Below, one piece after another: positions 1-9,681 of a stretch of 64,000 nt of DNA. Positions within the stretch are counted from its first letter, which is position 1. Each line of letters starts with the position of its first letter. This stretch comes from Burkholderiales bacterium (lineage in GTDB: Bacteria > Pseudomonadota > Gammaproteobacteria > Burkholderiales > Burkholderiaceae_C), in the NCBI GenBank assembly GCA_017307855.1, contig JAFKGD010000001.1, forward strand, positions 434,001 through 498,000, given 5' to 3'. A program made the translations under genes and the position numbers. The notes beneath the pieces are model-generated. The model saw nothing but the letters and a program-made list of their open reading frames with translations, was not told the origin of the DNA and searched no databases.

Positions 1-667
1 CACGTTCTCCAAGCTGCCGTTCGACACCGTCAATGATTTCGCCGGCATCACCCCGATCTCTTCCACGCCCAACGTGCTGGTGATCTCGCCGTCAAAGAAC
101 CTCAAGACCCTGCCCGCGCTGGTCGCCAGCGCCAAGGCCAACCCCGGCAAGATGAACTTCGCCTCGGCCGGCCAGGGCAGCGCCACGCACCTGAACGCCG
201 AGAAGTTCAAGATGGCCGCGCAGATCGACGCGCAGAACATCCCGTTCAAGGGCTCGGCCGAAGCCGTGACCGAAGTGCTGTCGGGCCGCGTCGACTACTA
301 CTTCTCGCCCATCGCCCCGGTGATCGGCCAGATCCGCGACGGCCAGCTGCTGGCCCTCGCCGTGGGCTCGCCGCGCCGCGCCAGCGCCCTGCCTGACGTG
401 CCGACCACGGCCGAAGCCGGCGTGCCCGGTTCCGAATTCAACTTCTGGATCGGCATGATGGCCCCGGCCAAGACGCCGCGCGACATCGTCAACCGCCTGC
501 ACGACGAAGTCGTCAAGGCGCTGGCCACGCCCGAGGTCAAAGAGCGCTTCCTCAAGCTCGGCGCCGATGCCTGGACGCTCAAGCCCGAGCAGTTCGATGC
601 CTACATCCGGGACGAGATCAAGAGCAACGCGGCCCTCGTGAAGGCCGCCGGCCTCAAGGTCGAGTGA
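1..667 (+). CDS. Bug-family tripartite tricarboxylate transporter receptor, C-terminal part
   Basis: Periplasmic solute-binding protein of the Bug/TctC family, which captures carboxylates or related metabolites. The reading frame is open from base 2, so the N-terminus and signal peptide lie outside the window; about 221 residues remain. Family marks visible are the NPGKMNFASAGQGS stretch, the PFKGSAEAVTEVLSGRVD segment and the LPDVPTTAEAGVPG segment near the C-terminus. No TctA/TctB membrane genes follow, as is usual for orphan Bug receptors in Burkholderiales. It heads a plus-strand catabolic cluster that contains two more Bug genes. The family assignment is firm; the ligand is unknown. Confidence 0.93.
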   Translation, partial: TFSKLPFDTVNDFAGITPISSTPNVLVISPSKNLKTLPALVASAKANPGKMNFASAGQGSATHLNAEKFKMAAQIDAQNIPFKGSAEAVTEVLSGRVDYYFSPIAPVIGQIRDGQLLALAVGSPRRASALPDVPTTAEAGVPGSEFNFWIGMMAPAKTPRDIVNRLHDEVVKALATPEVKERFLKLGADAWTLKPEQFDAYIRDEIKSNAALVKAAGLKVE

Positions 668-704
668 TCGCCTTGCCCTGATCCCCGGACAACTGTTTCC
701 TCAA

Positions 705-725
705 GGCGGGGCGTTGCGCCCCGCC
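705..725 (+). terminator. GC-rich hairpin after the first Bug gene
   Basis: Eight perfect base pairs (GGCGGGGC against GCCCCGCC) enclose a five-base loop, 38 bases after the Bug stop codon. There is no T-run after the stem, so it is not a classical intrinsic terminator. It may stabilise the upstream mRNA 3' end or attenuate read-through into the oxidoreductase gene. Confidence 0.3.
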
Positions 726-773
726 CGCCCATCCCTCCCCACCCGCACCGAAGTACCGAAGGACTCCTCCTCC

Positions 774-1949
774 ATGCCTACTCATCGTCTCGGCCTCATC
801 ATGCACGGCGTCACCGGCCGCATGGGCATGAACCAGCATCTGATCCGCTCCATCGTGGCGATCCGCAAGCAGGGCGGCGTCACGCTCAGCAATGGCGACA
901 AGGTCATGCCCGACCCGATCCTGATCGGCCGCAATGCCGAGAAGATCGAAGCGCTGGCCAAGGCCCACGGCATCGACCGCTGGGGCACCGACCTCGACCA
1001 GGCACTGGCCAACAAGGACGACACCGTGTTCTTCGACGCGGGCACCACGCAGATGCGGCCGACGCTGCTGGCCAAGGCCATCCGCGCCGGCAAGCACGTC
1101 TACTGCGAAAAACCGATCGCCACCAACCTGAACGAAGCCGTCGAGATTGCCCGCCTGGCCGAAGAGGCTAAGGCGAAGCACGGCATCAAGAGCGGAGCCG
1201 TGCAGGACAAGCTCTTCCTGCCGGGCCTGCGCAAGCTCGACATGCTGCGCCGCGCCGGCTTCTTCGGCCGCATGCTGTCGCTGCGCCTCGAATTCGGCTA
1301 CTGGGTGTTCGAAGGTGACCTGCAGCCGATCCAGCGCCCGAGCTGGAACTACCGCGCCGAAGACGGCGGCGGCATGATCCTGGACATGATGTGCCACTGG
1401 CGCTATGTGCTGGACAACCTCTTCGGCGAAGTGAAGTCCATCACCTGCCTGGGCACCACCCACATCCCCCAGCGCTGGGACGAGGCCGGCAAGCCCTACG
1501 ACTGCACGGCCGACGATGCCGCCTACGCCATCGCCGAACTGGTCGGCCACAACGGCGAGCCCGTCATCGCGCAACTGAACATGAGCTGGGTCACCCGCGT
1601 GAACCGCGAAGACCTCGTCACCTTCCATGTCGATGGCACGCACGGCTCGGCCGTCGCCACCCTCACCGACTGCAAGGCGCAAAGCCGCGTCAACACGCCG
1701 CGCCCGGTGTGGAACCCCGACGTCAAGCAGACCATGAACTTCACCGAGCAGTGGCAGGACGTGCCCGACACGCAGGTCTACGACAACGGCTTCAAGATCC
1801 AGTGGGAACACTTCATCCGCCACATCGTCGAGGACGCGCCCTACACCTGGACGTTGCCCGAAGGCGCCAAGGGTGTGCAGCTGGTCGAAGCCGCGCTGGA
1901 GAGCTGGAAGGAACGCCGCTGGGTCGACGTGCCGGCTCTGAACATCTGA
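774..1949 (+). CDS. Gfo/Idh/MocA family oxidoreductase
   Basis: Predicted NAD(P)-dependent dehydrogenase of about 391 residues acting on a sugar, cyclitol or similar polyol. The N-terminal Rossmann segment is HGVTGRMGMNQHLIRS, and the family Glu-Lys-Pro motif appears in HVYCEKPIATNLNEAVEIA. The ATG at 774 is chosen because an AAGGACTCC ribosome-binding stretch lies just upstream; an in-frame start at 714 would add a low-complexity Pro/Arg leader. The next gene begins only 10 bases after its stop, so the two are probably co-translated. The substrate cannot be read from sequence. Confidence 0.88.
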   Translation: MPTHRLGLIMHGVTGRMGMNQHLIRSIVAIRKQGGVTLSNGDKVMPDPILIGRNAEKIEALAKAHGIDRWGTDLDQALANKDDTVFFDAGTTQMRPTLLAKAIRAGKHVYCEKPIATNLNEAVEIARLAEEAKAKHGIKSGAVQDKLFLPGLRKLDMLRRAGFFGRMLSLRLEFGYWVFEGDLQPIQRPSWNYRAEDGGGMILDMMCHWRYVLDNLFGEVKSITCLGTTHIPQRWDEAGKPYDCTADDAAYAIAELVGHNGEPVIAQLNMSWVTRVNREDLVTFHVDGTHGSAVATLTDCKAQSRVNTPRPVWNPDVKQTMNFTEQWQDVPDTQVYDNGFKIQWEHFIRHIVEDAPYTWTLPEGAKGVQLVEAALESWKERRWVDVPALNI

Positions 1950-1959
1950 AGCACACGCC

Positions 1960-3168
1960 ATGGCCATCACCCTGAACCTTCCGGTCGCCGAAGGCGGCCG
2001 CCTCGCGGCCTATACCGTGCGCGGCAACGCGCCGATCAGGCCTCAGCCGGGCGCCAAGCTCTCGCGCATCGCCTACTCGGCCGCGCACGTCGTGGCCGAT
2101 CCGCTGGCCGCCATCGATCCGTGGCTGCAGAGCGCGGTCGACTGGGATGCCACCATCGCCTATCGCCAGTACCTGTGGTCGCTCGGCCTGGGCGTGGCCG
2201 AAGCCATGGATACCGCACAGCGCGGCATGGGCCTGGATTGGCCCACGTCGCTGGAGCTGATCCGGCGCTCGCTGGACGCCGCGAAGGACGTCCCGGGCGC
2301 CATCGTGGCCAGCGGCTGCGGCACCGACCACCTCGCCCCCGAGGATGCGAAGAGCGTCGACGACGTGATCCGCGCCTATGAGGAGCAGATGGCCGCCATC
2401 GAGAAGCTGGGAGGCAAGCTCATCGTGATGGCCAGCCGCGCCCTTGCCCGCGTGGCGAAAAGCCCGGCCGACTACGAGCGCGTGTACGACCGCATCCTCT
2501 CGCAGGCGAAACAGCCCGTGGTGCTGCACTGGCTGGGCGACATGTTCGACCCGGCCCTCGCGGGCTATTGGGGCACTAAAGATGTCGATGCGGCCATGGA
2601 CACGGCCGTCGGCATCATCGCGGCCCATCCCGACAAGGTGGATGGCATCAAGATTTCCCTGCTCGACAAGGACAAGGAAATCGCCATGCGCCGCCGCCTG
2701 CCCACCACGGGCGGGCCCGATGGCAACGGCGTGCGCATGTACACCGGCGACGACTTCAACTACGCCGAGCTGATCGCCGGCGACAGCTTCGGCAACGTGG
2801 CAACGCACGGCAAGAGCGACGCGCTGCTGGGCATCTTCGACGCCATCGCGCCGGCCGCTTCCGCGGCACTGGCCGAGCTGGCCGCGGGTAACACCGAGCG
2901 CTTCCACGCCATCCTGGGCCCCACGGTGCCGCTGTCGCGCCACATCTTCAAGGCGCCCACGCGCTTCTACAAGACGGGCGTGGTGTTCATGGCCTGGCTC
3001 AATGGCCACCAGAAGCACTTCCAGATGATCGGCGGCCAGCAGAGCACGCGCAGCCTGGCGCACTTCGCCGAGCTGTTCCGCCTGGCCGACGCTGCCGACC
3101 TGCTGGCCGACCCGGAACTGGCCACGCGCCGCATGCGCACGCTGCTGGCCCTTCACGGCGTGGAGTGA
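1960..3168 (+). CDS. DUF993 dihydrodipicolinate synthase-like protein
   Basis: A 402-residue protein that I recognise as the DUF993 family, TIM-barrel proteins distantly related to dihydrodipicolinate synthase/N-acetylneuraminate lyase aldolases. Its length is normal for the family. It starts 10 bases after the oxidoreductase and its stop abuts the amidohydrolase gene, so the three form a tight unit. Retro-aldol cleavage or a related lyase step on the oxidised substrate is plausible. No biochemical function is established to my knowledge, so that role is inference from fold and context. Confidence 0.8.
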   Translation: MAITLNLPVAEGGRLAAYTVRGNAPIRPQPGAKLSRIAYSAAHVVADPLAAIDPWLQSAVDWDATIAYRQYLWSLGLGVAEAMDTAQRGMGLDWPTSLELIRRSLDAAKDVPGAIVASGCGTDHLAPEDAKSVDDVIRAYEEQMAAIEKLGGKLIVMASRALARVAKSPADYERVYDRILSQAKQPVVLHWLGDMFDPALAGYWGTKDVDAAMDTAVGIIAAHPDKVDGIKISLLDKDKEIAMRRRLPTTGGPDGNGVRMYTGDDFNYAELIAGDSFGNVATHGKSDALLGIFDAIAPAASAALAELAAGNTERFHAILGPTVPLSRHIFKAPTRFYKTGVVFMAWLNGHQKHFQMIGGQQSTRSLAHFAELFRLADAADLLADPELATRRMRTLLALHGVE

Positions 3169-3173
3169 GCCTC

Positions 3174-4190
3174 ATGCGCAAGATCGACAGTTACGCCCAC
3201 ATCCTTCCCCAGAAGTATTTCGACAGGATGGCCGAACTGGCCAGGGACAAGGGCGCCATCAAGCGCTGGCTCACCATCCCGGTGCTGTACGACCTGGACG
3301 CCCGCCTGAAGATGATGGAGGACTTTCCGGATTACCAGCAGATCCTCACGCTCTCCAACCCGCCGATCGAGCTGATCGCGGGGCCCGACGAATCGCCCGC
3401 GATGGCGCGCCTGGCCAACGAGGAGATGGCGAAGATCCGCGACGCGCACCCGGACAAGTTTCCGGCGTTCGTGGCCTCTCTGCCCATGAACAATCCGGCC
3501 GCCTGCCTGGAAGAGATGGAGTACGCCATCAACACCCTCGGCGCACGCGGCATCCAGGTGTTCACCAACGTCAACGGACGCCCGCTCGACGAGCCCGACT
3601 TCTGGCCGATCTTCGAAGCCGCGGTGAAGAAGTACGACGTGCCCGTGTGGATGCATCCCGCGCGCGGCGCCAACATGCCCGACTACGCGAGCGAGAAGAA
3701 GAGCAAGTTCGAGATCTGGTGGACCTTCGGCTGGCCCTACGAAACCAGCGCCGCCATGTCGCGCATGGTGTTCTCGGGCTTCTTCGACAAGCTGCCGGAA
3801 CTCAAGGTCATCACCCACCACATGGGCGCGATGATCCCGTTCTTCGATGGCCGCGTCGGCCCGGGCCTGGACCAGTTCGGCAGCCGCACGTCCGACGAGG
3901 ACTACGAGGGCCTGCTCAAGAGCATCGCCAGGCGCCCCATCGACTACTACCGCATGTTCTACGCCGACACCGCCCTGGCCGGCGGCCGTTCTGGCATTCG
4001 CTGCGGGCTGGACTTCTTCGGTGCGAAGCAGGTGGTGTTCGCGTCCGACTGCCCGTTCGATCCTGAAGGCGGCCCGATGTTCATCCGCACGATCCCCGAA
4101 GCCATCGACAGCCTCGACCTGCCCAAGGATGAGCAGGAAGGCATCTACTTCCGCAACGCCCTCAAGCTGCTGAAGATGGATTGCTGCTGA
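3174..4190 (+). CDS. Amidohydrolase 2 (ACMSD-like) family protein
   Basis: About 338 residues, with the TIM-barrel layout of the ACMSD/2-pyrone-4,6-dicarboxylate hydrolase group of metal-dependent decarboxylases and hydrolases. Metal-site candidates are the His in MHPARGANMP (mid-protein), the His pair in ITHHMGAMIPFFDGR and the Asp in FASDCPFDPEGG. The first strand reads KIDSYAHILP, so the first His of the usual H-x-H pair is a Tyr. An in-frame GTG at 3165 overlaps the upstream stop; the ATG at 3174 is preferred because it places the KIDSYAHILP strand at the N-terminus as in relatives. Probably a C-C or C-O cleaving step of the cluster pathway. Confidence 0.8.
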   Translation: MRKIDSYAHILPQKYFDRMAELARDKGAIKRWLTIPVLYDLDARLKMMEDFPDYQQILTLSNPPIELIAGPDESPAMARLANEEMAKIRDAHPDKFPAFVASLPMNNPAACLEEMEYAINTLGARGIQVFTNVNGRPLDEPDFWPIFEAAVKKYDVPVWMHPARGANMPDYASEKKSKFEIWWTFGWPYETSAAMSRMVFSGFFDKLPELKVITHHMGAMIPFFDGRVGPGLDQFGSRTSDEDYEGLLKSIARRPIDYYRMFYADTALAGGRSGIRCGLDFFGAKQVVFASDCPFDPEGGPMFIRTIPEAIDSLDLPKDEQEGIYFRNALKLLKMDCC

Positions 4191-4265
4191 CGGGCCGCAC
4201 CGCATCCACGGGTCGCCGGCCCCGCGCGCCGGCACTTCGATAGCAGAAACAACAGAGACAAACAC

Positions 4266-5237
4266 ATGAAGTTCATCACCCGCACCCTGGTGGCGGCGCT
4301 TGCCGCCACCGCCGCCCTCGCCGCCACGGCCCAGGGCACCTATCCCAACAAGACCGTGCGCATCGTCGTGCCCTACGTGCCGGGCGGCACGGTGGACCTG
4401 GTGGCGCGCGTGCTCGCGCAACGCCTGACCGAGCAGACGGGCCAGCAGTTCATCGTGGACAACCGCGCCGGCGCCAGCGGCGCCATCGGCAGCGATGCCG
4501 TGGCCAAGGCCCCGGCCGACGGCTACACGCTGCTGGTGCAATCGCCCACGCTGATCGCCAATCCGCTGATGGTCAAGACCACGCCCTACGACGTGATCCG
4601 CGATTTCACGCCCATCGCCATGATGGGCTCGGTGCCCATGGTGATGACCGTGAACGCCGCGGTGCCGGCCACCAATCTCAAGGAGCTGGTGGCCGCCGCG
4701 CGCGCCAATCCCAAGCAGTACGCGTTCGGCACCTCGGCCATCGGCTCGCCGATGCACGTGGCGCTCGAAGCGATCAAGCACGAGAACAAGCTCGAAGTGC
4801 CGGTTATCGGCTACAAGGGCACGGCCGCCGCGCTCAACGACGTGCTGGGCGGGCAGATCAGCGCCATCATCGACGCCATACCATCGTCGGCCCAGCACAT
4901 CGCCAGCGGCAAGCTGCGCGCCATCGCCGTCACCACCCGGGAACGTGTCGCCTCGCTTCCCAACGTGCCGACGGTGGCCGAGCAGGGCATGCCCGAGTTC
5001 GAGATGTCGTCGTGGTACGGCCTCTGGGGCCCGGCAAAGTTGCCCGACGACGTGACCAGAAAGCTGGCGGCGGAGGTGGCCAAGGCCATGAAATCGCCGC
5101 TGGTGGCCGAGCGCCTGGGCGGCCAGGGTTTCATCGCCTCGGGCATCGGCCCGCAGCCGTTCGCCAACTTCATCACGAAGGAAACGGCGATGTACGCACG
5201 CACCGTGCGGGACGCCAACATCCGCATCGATCAGTAA
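4266..5237 (+). CDS. Bug-family tripartite tricarboxylate transporter receptor
   Basis: A full-length periplasmic receptor (323 residues) with an Ala-rich Sec signal peptide ending near ATAQG. Hallmarks are VPYVPGGTVDLVARVLA, VDNRAGASGAIGSDAVAKAP, DGYTLL and the LPNVPTVAEQG segment. It is the second of three Bug genes in the cluster and lies 31 bases before the third, suggesting co-expression. The two neighbours are clearly different in sequence, so they are not a recent tandem duplication. The ligand is unknown but presumably relates to the enzymes encoded around it. Confidence 0.94.
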   Translation: MKFITRTLVAALAATAALAATAQGTYPNKTVRIVVPYVPGGTVDLVARVLAQRLTEQTGQQFIVDNRAGASGAIGSDAVAKAPADGYTLLVQSPTLIANPLMVKTTPYDVIRDFTPIAMMGSVPMVMTVNAAVPATNLKELVAAARANPKQYAFGTSAIGSPMHVALEAIKHENKLEVPVIGYKGTAAALNDVLGGQISAIIDAIPSSAQHIASGKLRAIAVTTRERVASLPNVPTVAEQGMPEFEMSSWYGLWGPAKLPDDVTRKLAAEVAKAMKSPLVAERLGGQGFIASGIGPQPFANFITKETAMYARTVRDANIRIDQ

Positions 5238-5268
5238 GCCACGGCACCCAACGACAAGGAGACACGAC

Positions 5269-6231
5269 ATGAAGCACTTCGTCAAAGGCCTGCTCGCCCT
5301 CGCCCTGGGCACCGCCACCGCCATCGCGGCCGCGCAGGCGGCCTACCCGGCACGCCCGGTCAAGGTCATCATCCCGTTCCCGCCGGGTGGCACGCTCGAC
5401 GCGGTGGGCCGCCAGCTCGCGCAGAAGCTCAGCGAGCAGATGGGTCAGCCCTTCGTGGTGGAAAACCGCGCCGGCGGCAACGGCACCATCGGCGGCGACG
5501 CGGTGGCCAAGGCACCGGCGGACGGCTACACGCTGCTGTTCAACGCGTCCACCTTCACCAGCGCGCCGATGACGATGAAGTCCGTGCCCTATGGCGTGGT
5601 TAAGGACTTCACGCCCATCGCGCTCGTGGCCAAGGCGCCGCTGTCGATCGCGATCAACAAGAATCTGCCCATCACCGACGTGAAGTCGCTCGTCGCCTAC
5701 GCGAAGGCCAACCCCGGCAAGATGACCTTCGCCACCGGCTCCATCGGCTCGGCGGGACACCTGGCGACCGAGCTGCTCAAGAAGTCGAGCAACATCGAGT
5801 ACACCGTCGTGCCCTACAAGGGTACGGCGCCGGCCTTCCAGGACCTGATCGGCGGCCAGATCGACGGCTTCATCGACCCCATCCTGGGCTCGCTGCAGTA
5901 CCACAAGAGCGGCATGCTGCGCGTGGTGGCGGTCACGTCCGACAAGCGCGCACCCAACCTGCCGGACGTGCCCACGGTGTCCGAAACCCTGCCCGGCTAC
6001 GAGTTCTACAGCTGGTACGGCCTGTGGGCACCGGCGAAGCTGCCGGCGGCCATCACCACGCGGCTGAACGCCGAAGTGAACAAGGCGCTGGCCACCGACA
6101 TCAAGGACAAGCTCGTGCAGCAGGGCCTGCTGCTCACGCCCGGCACGCCGGAAGACTTCGCGAAGTTCCAGGCCGAGGACATGGCGCGTTCGCAGAAGCT
6201 GATCACCGACGGCAACATCCGGCTCGAATGA
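5269..6231 (+). CDS. Bug-family tripartite tricarboxylate transporter receptor
   Basis: A 320-residue secreted receptor with a signal peptide ending around AAAQA and family signatures IPFPPGGTLDAVGRQLAQ, VENRAGGNGTIGGDAVAKAP, NPGKMTFATGS and LPDVPTVSETLPG. A good ribosome-binding site (AAGGAG) lies just before the ATG. The following SDR gene starts 7 bases after its stop, so receptor and enzyme are tightly linked. No TctA/TctB channel gene is in the window; the receptor must use a channel encoded elsewhere or act in sensing. Confidence 0.94.
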   Translation: MKHFVKGLLALALGTATAIAAAQAAYPARPVKVIIPFPPGGTLDAVGRQLAQKLSEQMGQPFVVENRAGGNGTIGGDAVAKAPADGYTLLFNASTFTSAPMTMKSVPYGVVKDFTPIALVAKAPLSIAINKNLPITDVKSLVAYAKANPGKMTFATGSIGSAGHLATELLKKSSNIEYTVVPYKGTAPAFQDLIGGQIDGFIDPILGSLQYHKSGMLRVVAVTSDKRAPNLPDVPTVSETLPGYEFYSWYGLWAPAKLPAAITTRLNAEVNKALATDIKDKLVQQGLLLTPGTPEDFAKFQAEDMARSQKLITDGNIRLE

Positions 6232-6238
6232 TCCACAC

Positions 6239-6958
6239 ATGACGCTCGACACCCCACCGGACACCCCCATCCGGCACGCCCTCGTCACCGGCAGCAGCTC
6301 GGGCATCGGTCACGCCATCGCGCGCGGCCTGCTGGAGGCGGGCTGGCGCGTGACGGGCGTCGACATCGCGGCACCGACGCTGGACGGCGTGGCGGGCTTC
6401 ACCGCCCTGCCGCTGGATCTGCGCGACGGCGACGCGGTGCGCGCGGCGCTGGCCGGCGTGGGCGTGCCCGATGCGGTGGTGCATGCCGCGGGCGTGCTGC
6501 GCACCGCGCCGCTGGGCGCGCTGGACGAGGGTGCCGGCGAGCTCATGTGGCAGTTGCACGTGCAGGCGGCCACGCGCCTGGCCGACCAGTTGCTGCCTGC
6601 GATGGCCGCCGCCGGCCGGGGGCGCCTCGTGCTGGTGGGCAGCCGCGTCGCCTCGGGCATGCCGGGCCGCAGCCAGTACGCGGCAACCAAGGCCGCGCTC
6701 GTCGCCCTGGCGAAAAGCTGGGCGGCCGAGGTGGTGGCGCAGGGCGTGACGGTGAACGTCGTCTCGCCCGCCGCCACCGACACCGGCATGCTGGCCGACC
6801 CGGCGCGCGCGAGCTCCTCGCCGCGCCTGCCGCCCATCGGACGGCTGATTCAGCCGCACGAGATCGCGGCACTGGTGCGCTTCCTGCTCTCGTCCGATGC
6901 CGCGGCCATCACCGGCCAGGAACTGCAGATCTGCGGCGGCGCTTCCCTCAACCGTTGA
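6239..6958 (+). CDS. Short-chain dehydrogenase/reductase (SDR)
   Basis: A classical SDR of 239 residues with the nucleotide motif TGSSSGIGHAIA near residue 18 and a complete catalytic set, including Ser in LVLVGSRVASG and Tyr-x-x-x-Lys in SQYAATKAALVAL. It likely oxidises or reduces a hydroxyl/keto group in the cluster pathway. It follows the third Bug gene by 7 bases and precedes a second dehydrogenase by 13 bases. Substrate and cofactor preference cannot be read with confidence. Confidence 0.9.
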   Translation: MTLDTPPDTPIRHALVTGSSSGIGHAIARGLLEAGWRVTGVDIAAPTLDGVAGFTALPLDLRDGDAVRAALAGVGVPDAVVHAAGVLRTAPLGALDEGAGELMWQLHVQAATRLADQLLPAMAAAGRGRLVLVGSRVASGMPGRSQYAATKAALVALAKSWAAEVVAQGVTVNVVSPAATDTGMLADPARASSSPRLPPIGRLIQPHEIAALVRFLLSSDAAAITGQELQICGGASLNR

Positions 6959-6971
6959 ACGCTTCCTGCTG

Positions 6972-7892
6972 ATGACTTCCTCCCCGAACGTCCGCACCGT
7001 CGGCATCGTCGGCCTGGGCCTCGTCGGCCATGCACTGGGCATGCGCCTGCGCGCCGCAGGCTTCGACACCCTGGGCTTCGATGTGCGGCCCGCCGCGCGC
7101 GAGGCCTTCGCCGCGCACGGCGGACGCGCTGCGGCCAGCATCTCCCAGGTCGGCGCCGAGGCTTCGATCGTCGTGCTGGCCGTGTTCGAGACCCGCGACG
7201 TGATCGAGGTCGTCGAAGGTGCCGGCGGGCTGCTGACCGGTGGCCCGGTGCGCACCGTCATCGACTGCTCCACCGGCGATCCCGACCTGCTCGAGGCGCT
7301 GTCCGCGCGCCTGGCCGCACGCGGCATCGACTTCATCGAGGCACCGCTCTCCGGCTCCAGCCAGCAGATCGAGGCCGGTGAGGCCACGGTGCTGCTGGGC
7401 GGTACGCGCGAAGCCCTCGCGCGTGCAGACGCCGTGCTGGCCGCGCTCTCGCCCCGGCGCGTGCACGTGGGCGGCGCCGGCATGGGCGCGCGCGCCAAGC
7501 TGGCCACCAACCTCGTCATCGGTCTCAACCGGGCCGTGCTCGCCGAAGGCTTCGTCTTCGCCCAGGCGCTGGGCATCGCGCCGCAGGCCTTCCTCGATCT
7601 GGTGCTGGCCACGCCCGCGCGCTCGGCCGCCGCTGAGGCCAAGGGCGCGATGATGGTGAGCGGCGAGTTCGCGCCGCAGTCGCGCATCCGCCAGCACCTG
7701 AAGGACGTGGGCCTGATGCTGGCCGATGCACAGGCGGCGGGCCAGCGCCTGCCGCTCTCCGAAACCCATGCCGCGTTGATGCGCGCCGCCGTCGCCGCGG
7801 GCGATGGCGAACTCGACAACGCGGCCATCATCCGGCAGATCCGGCGCGAGACGCTCGTACCGGCACCGGTGTCTTCCTCCCCTGAACAGTGA
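6972..7892 (+). CDS. NAD(P)-dependent beta-hydroxyacid dehydrogenase (HIBADH family)
   Basis: A 306-residue member of the 3-hydroxyisobutyrate/tartronate semialdehyde dehydrogenase family. The N-terminal Rossmann motif is GIVGLGLVGHALG. The substrate-binding loop EAPLSGSSQQIEAGEATVLLGG and the catalytic Lys in GMGARAKLATNLVIG are both present. The ATG at 6972 is chosen because upstream in-frame sequence is still inside the SDR gene. The stop overlaps a GTG of the next gene, so translation is likely coupled. It probably performs a redox step on a 3-hydroxy acid of the pathway. Confidence 0.9.
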   Translation: MTSSPNVRTVGIVGLGLVGHALGMRLRAAGFDTLGFDVRPAAREAFAAHGGRAAASISQVGAEASIVVLAVFETRDVIEVVEGAGGLLTGGPVRTVIDCSTGDPDLLEALSARLAARGIDFIEAPLSGSSQQIEAGEATVLLGGTREALARADAVLAALSPRRVHVGGAGMGARAKLATNLVIGLNRAVLAEGFVFAQALGIAPQAFLDLVLATPARSAAAEAKGAMMVSGEFAPQSRIRQHLKDVGLMLADAQAAGQRLPLSETHAALMRAAVAAGDGELDNAAIIRQIRRETLVPAPVSSSPEQ

Positions 7893-7900
7893 ACCCACGC

Positions 7901-8779
7901 ATGCGCGATTTCTCCGCCAACCACGACTGGCTGTCGATCAACACCGCCACCATCCGCAAGCAGGCGGGTGCCGAAGTGCCGCTTGCCCGCATCATCGACC
8001 AGTGCGCCGCGCAGGGCATCCCCGCCATCAGCCCCTGGCGCGACCAGGTGCACGCCGCCGGGCTCGACGCCACGGCACGCCAGCTAAAAGCGCACGGCAT
8101 CGGCCTGTCGGGCTATTGCCGCGGCGGCTTCTACACCGGTGCCGACGCGGCCGCGCGCAGCGCCGCGCTGGACGACAACCGCCGCGCCATCGACGAAGCG
8201 AAGACGCTCGGTGCGCCCTGCCTCGTGCTGGTGGTGGGCGCCCTGCCCGGCGCGCTGGAGGGTCGCGCGCAATACAAGGACATCGGCCGCGCGCGCAACG
8301 AAGTGCGCGACGGCATCGCCGCCTCGCTGGAATACGCGAAGTCGGTCGGCATGCCGCTGGCCATCGAGCCGCTGCACCCCATGCAGGCCGCCGATCGTGC
8401 CTGCGTGAACACGCTGGAGCATGCGCTGGACCTGTGCGACGAACTCGACGCCGGCCGCAGCGGCGCCTTGGGCGTGGCCCTGGACATCTATCACGTGTGG
8501 TGGGATCCGAAGCTGCAGCAGCAGATCGCGCGCGCCGGCCGCGAGCGCCTGCTGGCCTACCACGTGTGCGACTGGCTCACGCCCACGCGCGACCTGCTGT
8601 CCGACCGGGGAATGATGGGCGACGGCGTGGTGGAGCTCAGGAAGATCCGCGGCTGGGTCGAGGCCGCCGGCTTCGCGGGCTACAGCGAAGTCGAGATCTT
8701 CTCCAACCTCGACTGGTGGCAGCGCAGCGGCGAAGCCACCCTGGCCGTGTGTATCGACCGCCACAGGCAGGTGGTCTGA
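7901..8779 (+). CDS. Sugar phosphate isomerase/epimerase family TIM-barrel protein
   Basis: About 292 residues of the xylose isomerase-like/IolE-IolI TIM-barrel family. The metal-binding pattern is suggested by Glu-Pro-Leu-His (AIEPLHPMQAADR), Asp in GVALDIYHVWW, His in LLAYHVCDW and Glu in YSEVEIFSN. The ATG at 7901 is used; a GTG at 7889 overlapping the previous stop is the alternative and would add four residues. It is the last gene of the catabolic cluster and would interconvert or epimerise a keto-sugar or keto-cyclitol intermediate. Confidence 0.85.
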   Translation: MRDFSANHDWLSINTATIRKQAGAEVPLARIIDQCAAQGIPAISPWRDQVHAAGLDATARQLKAHGIGLSGYCRGGFYTGADAAARSAALDDNRRAIDEAKTLGAPCLVLVVGALPGALEGRAQYKDIGRARNEVRDGIAASLEYAKSVGMPLAIEPLHPMQAADRACVNTLEHALDLCDELDAGRSGALGVALDIYHVWWDPKLQQQIARAGRERLLAYHVCDWLTPTRDLLSDRGMMGDGVVELRKIRGWVEAAGFAGYSEVEIFSNLDWWQRSGEATLAVCIDRHRQVV

Positions 8780-8870
8780 AGCACGCATGAACGCGAGCCC
8801 GGCAGGGGTTTGCGCGCCCTCTTAGAATCCGGCGGTGGTCACGGTGCTCACGCATCGTGGCCACAAGCGT

Positions 8871-9661
<791 letters not shown>

Positions 9662-9681
9662 CACGTCACCGGGGCGAGCAC

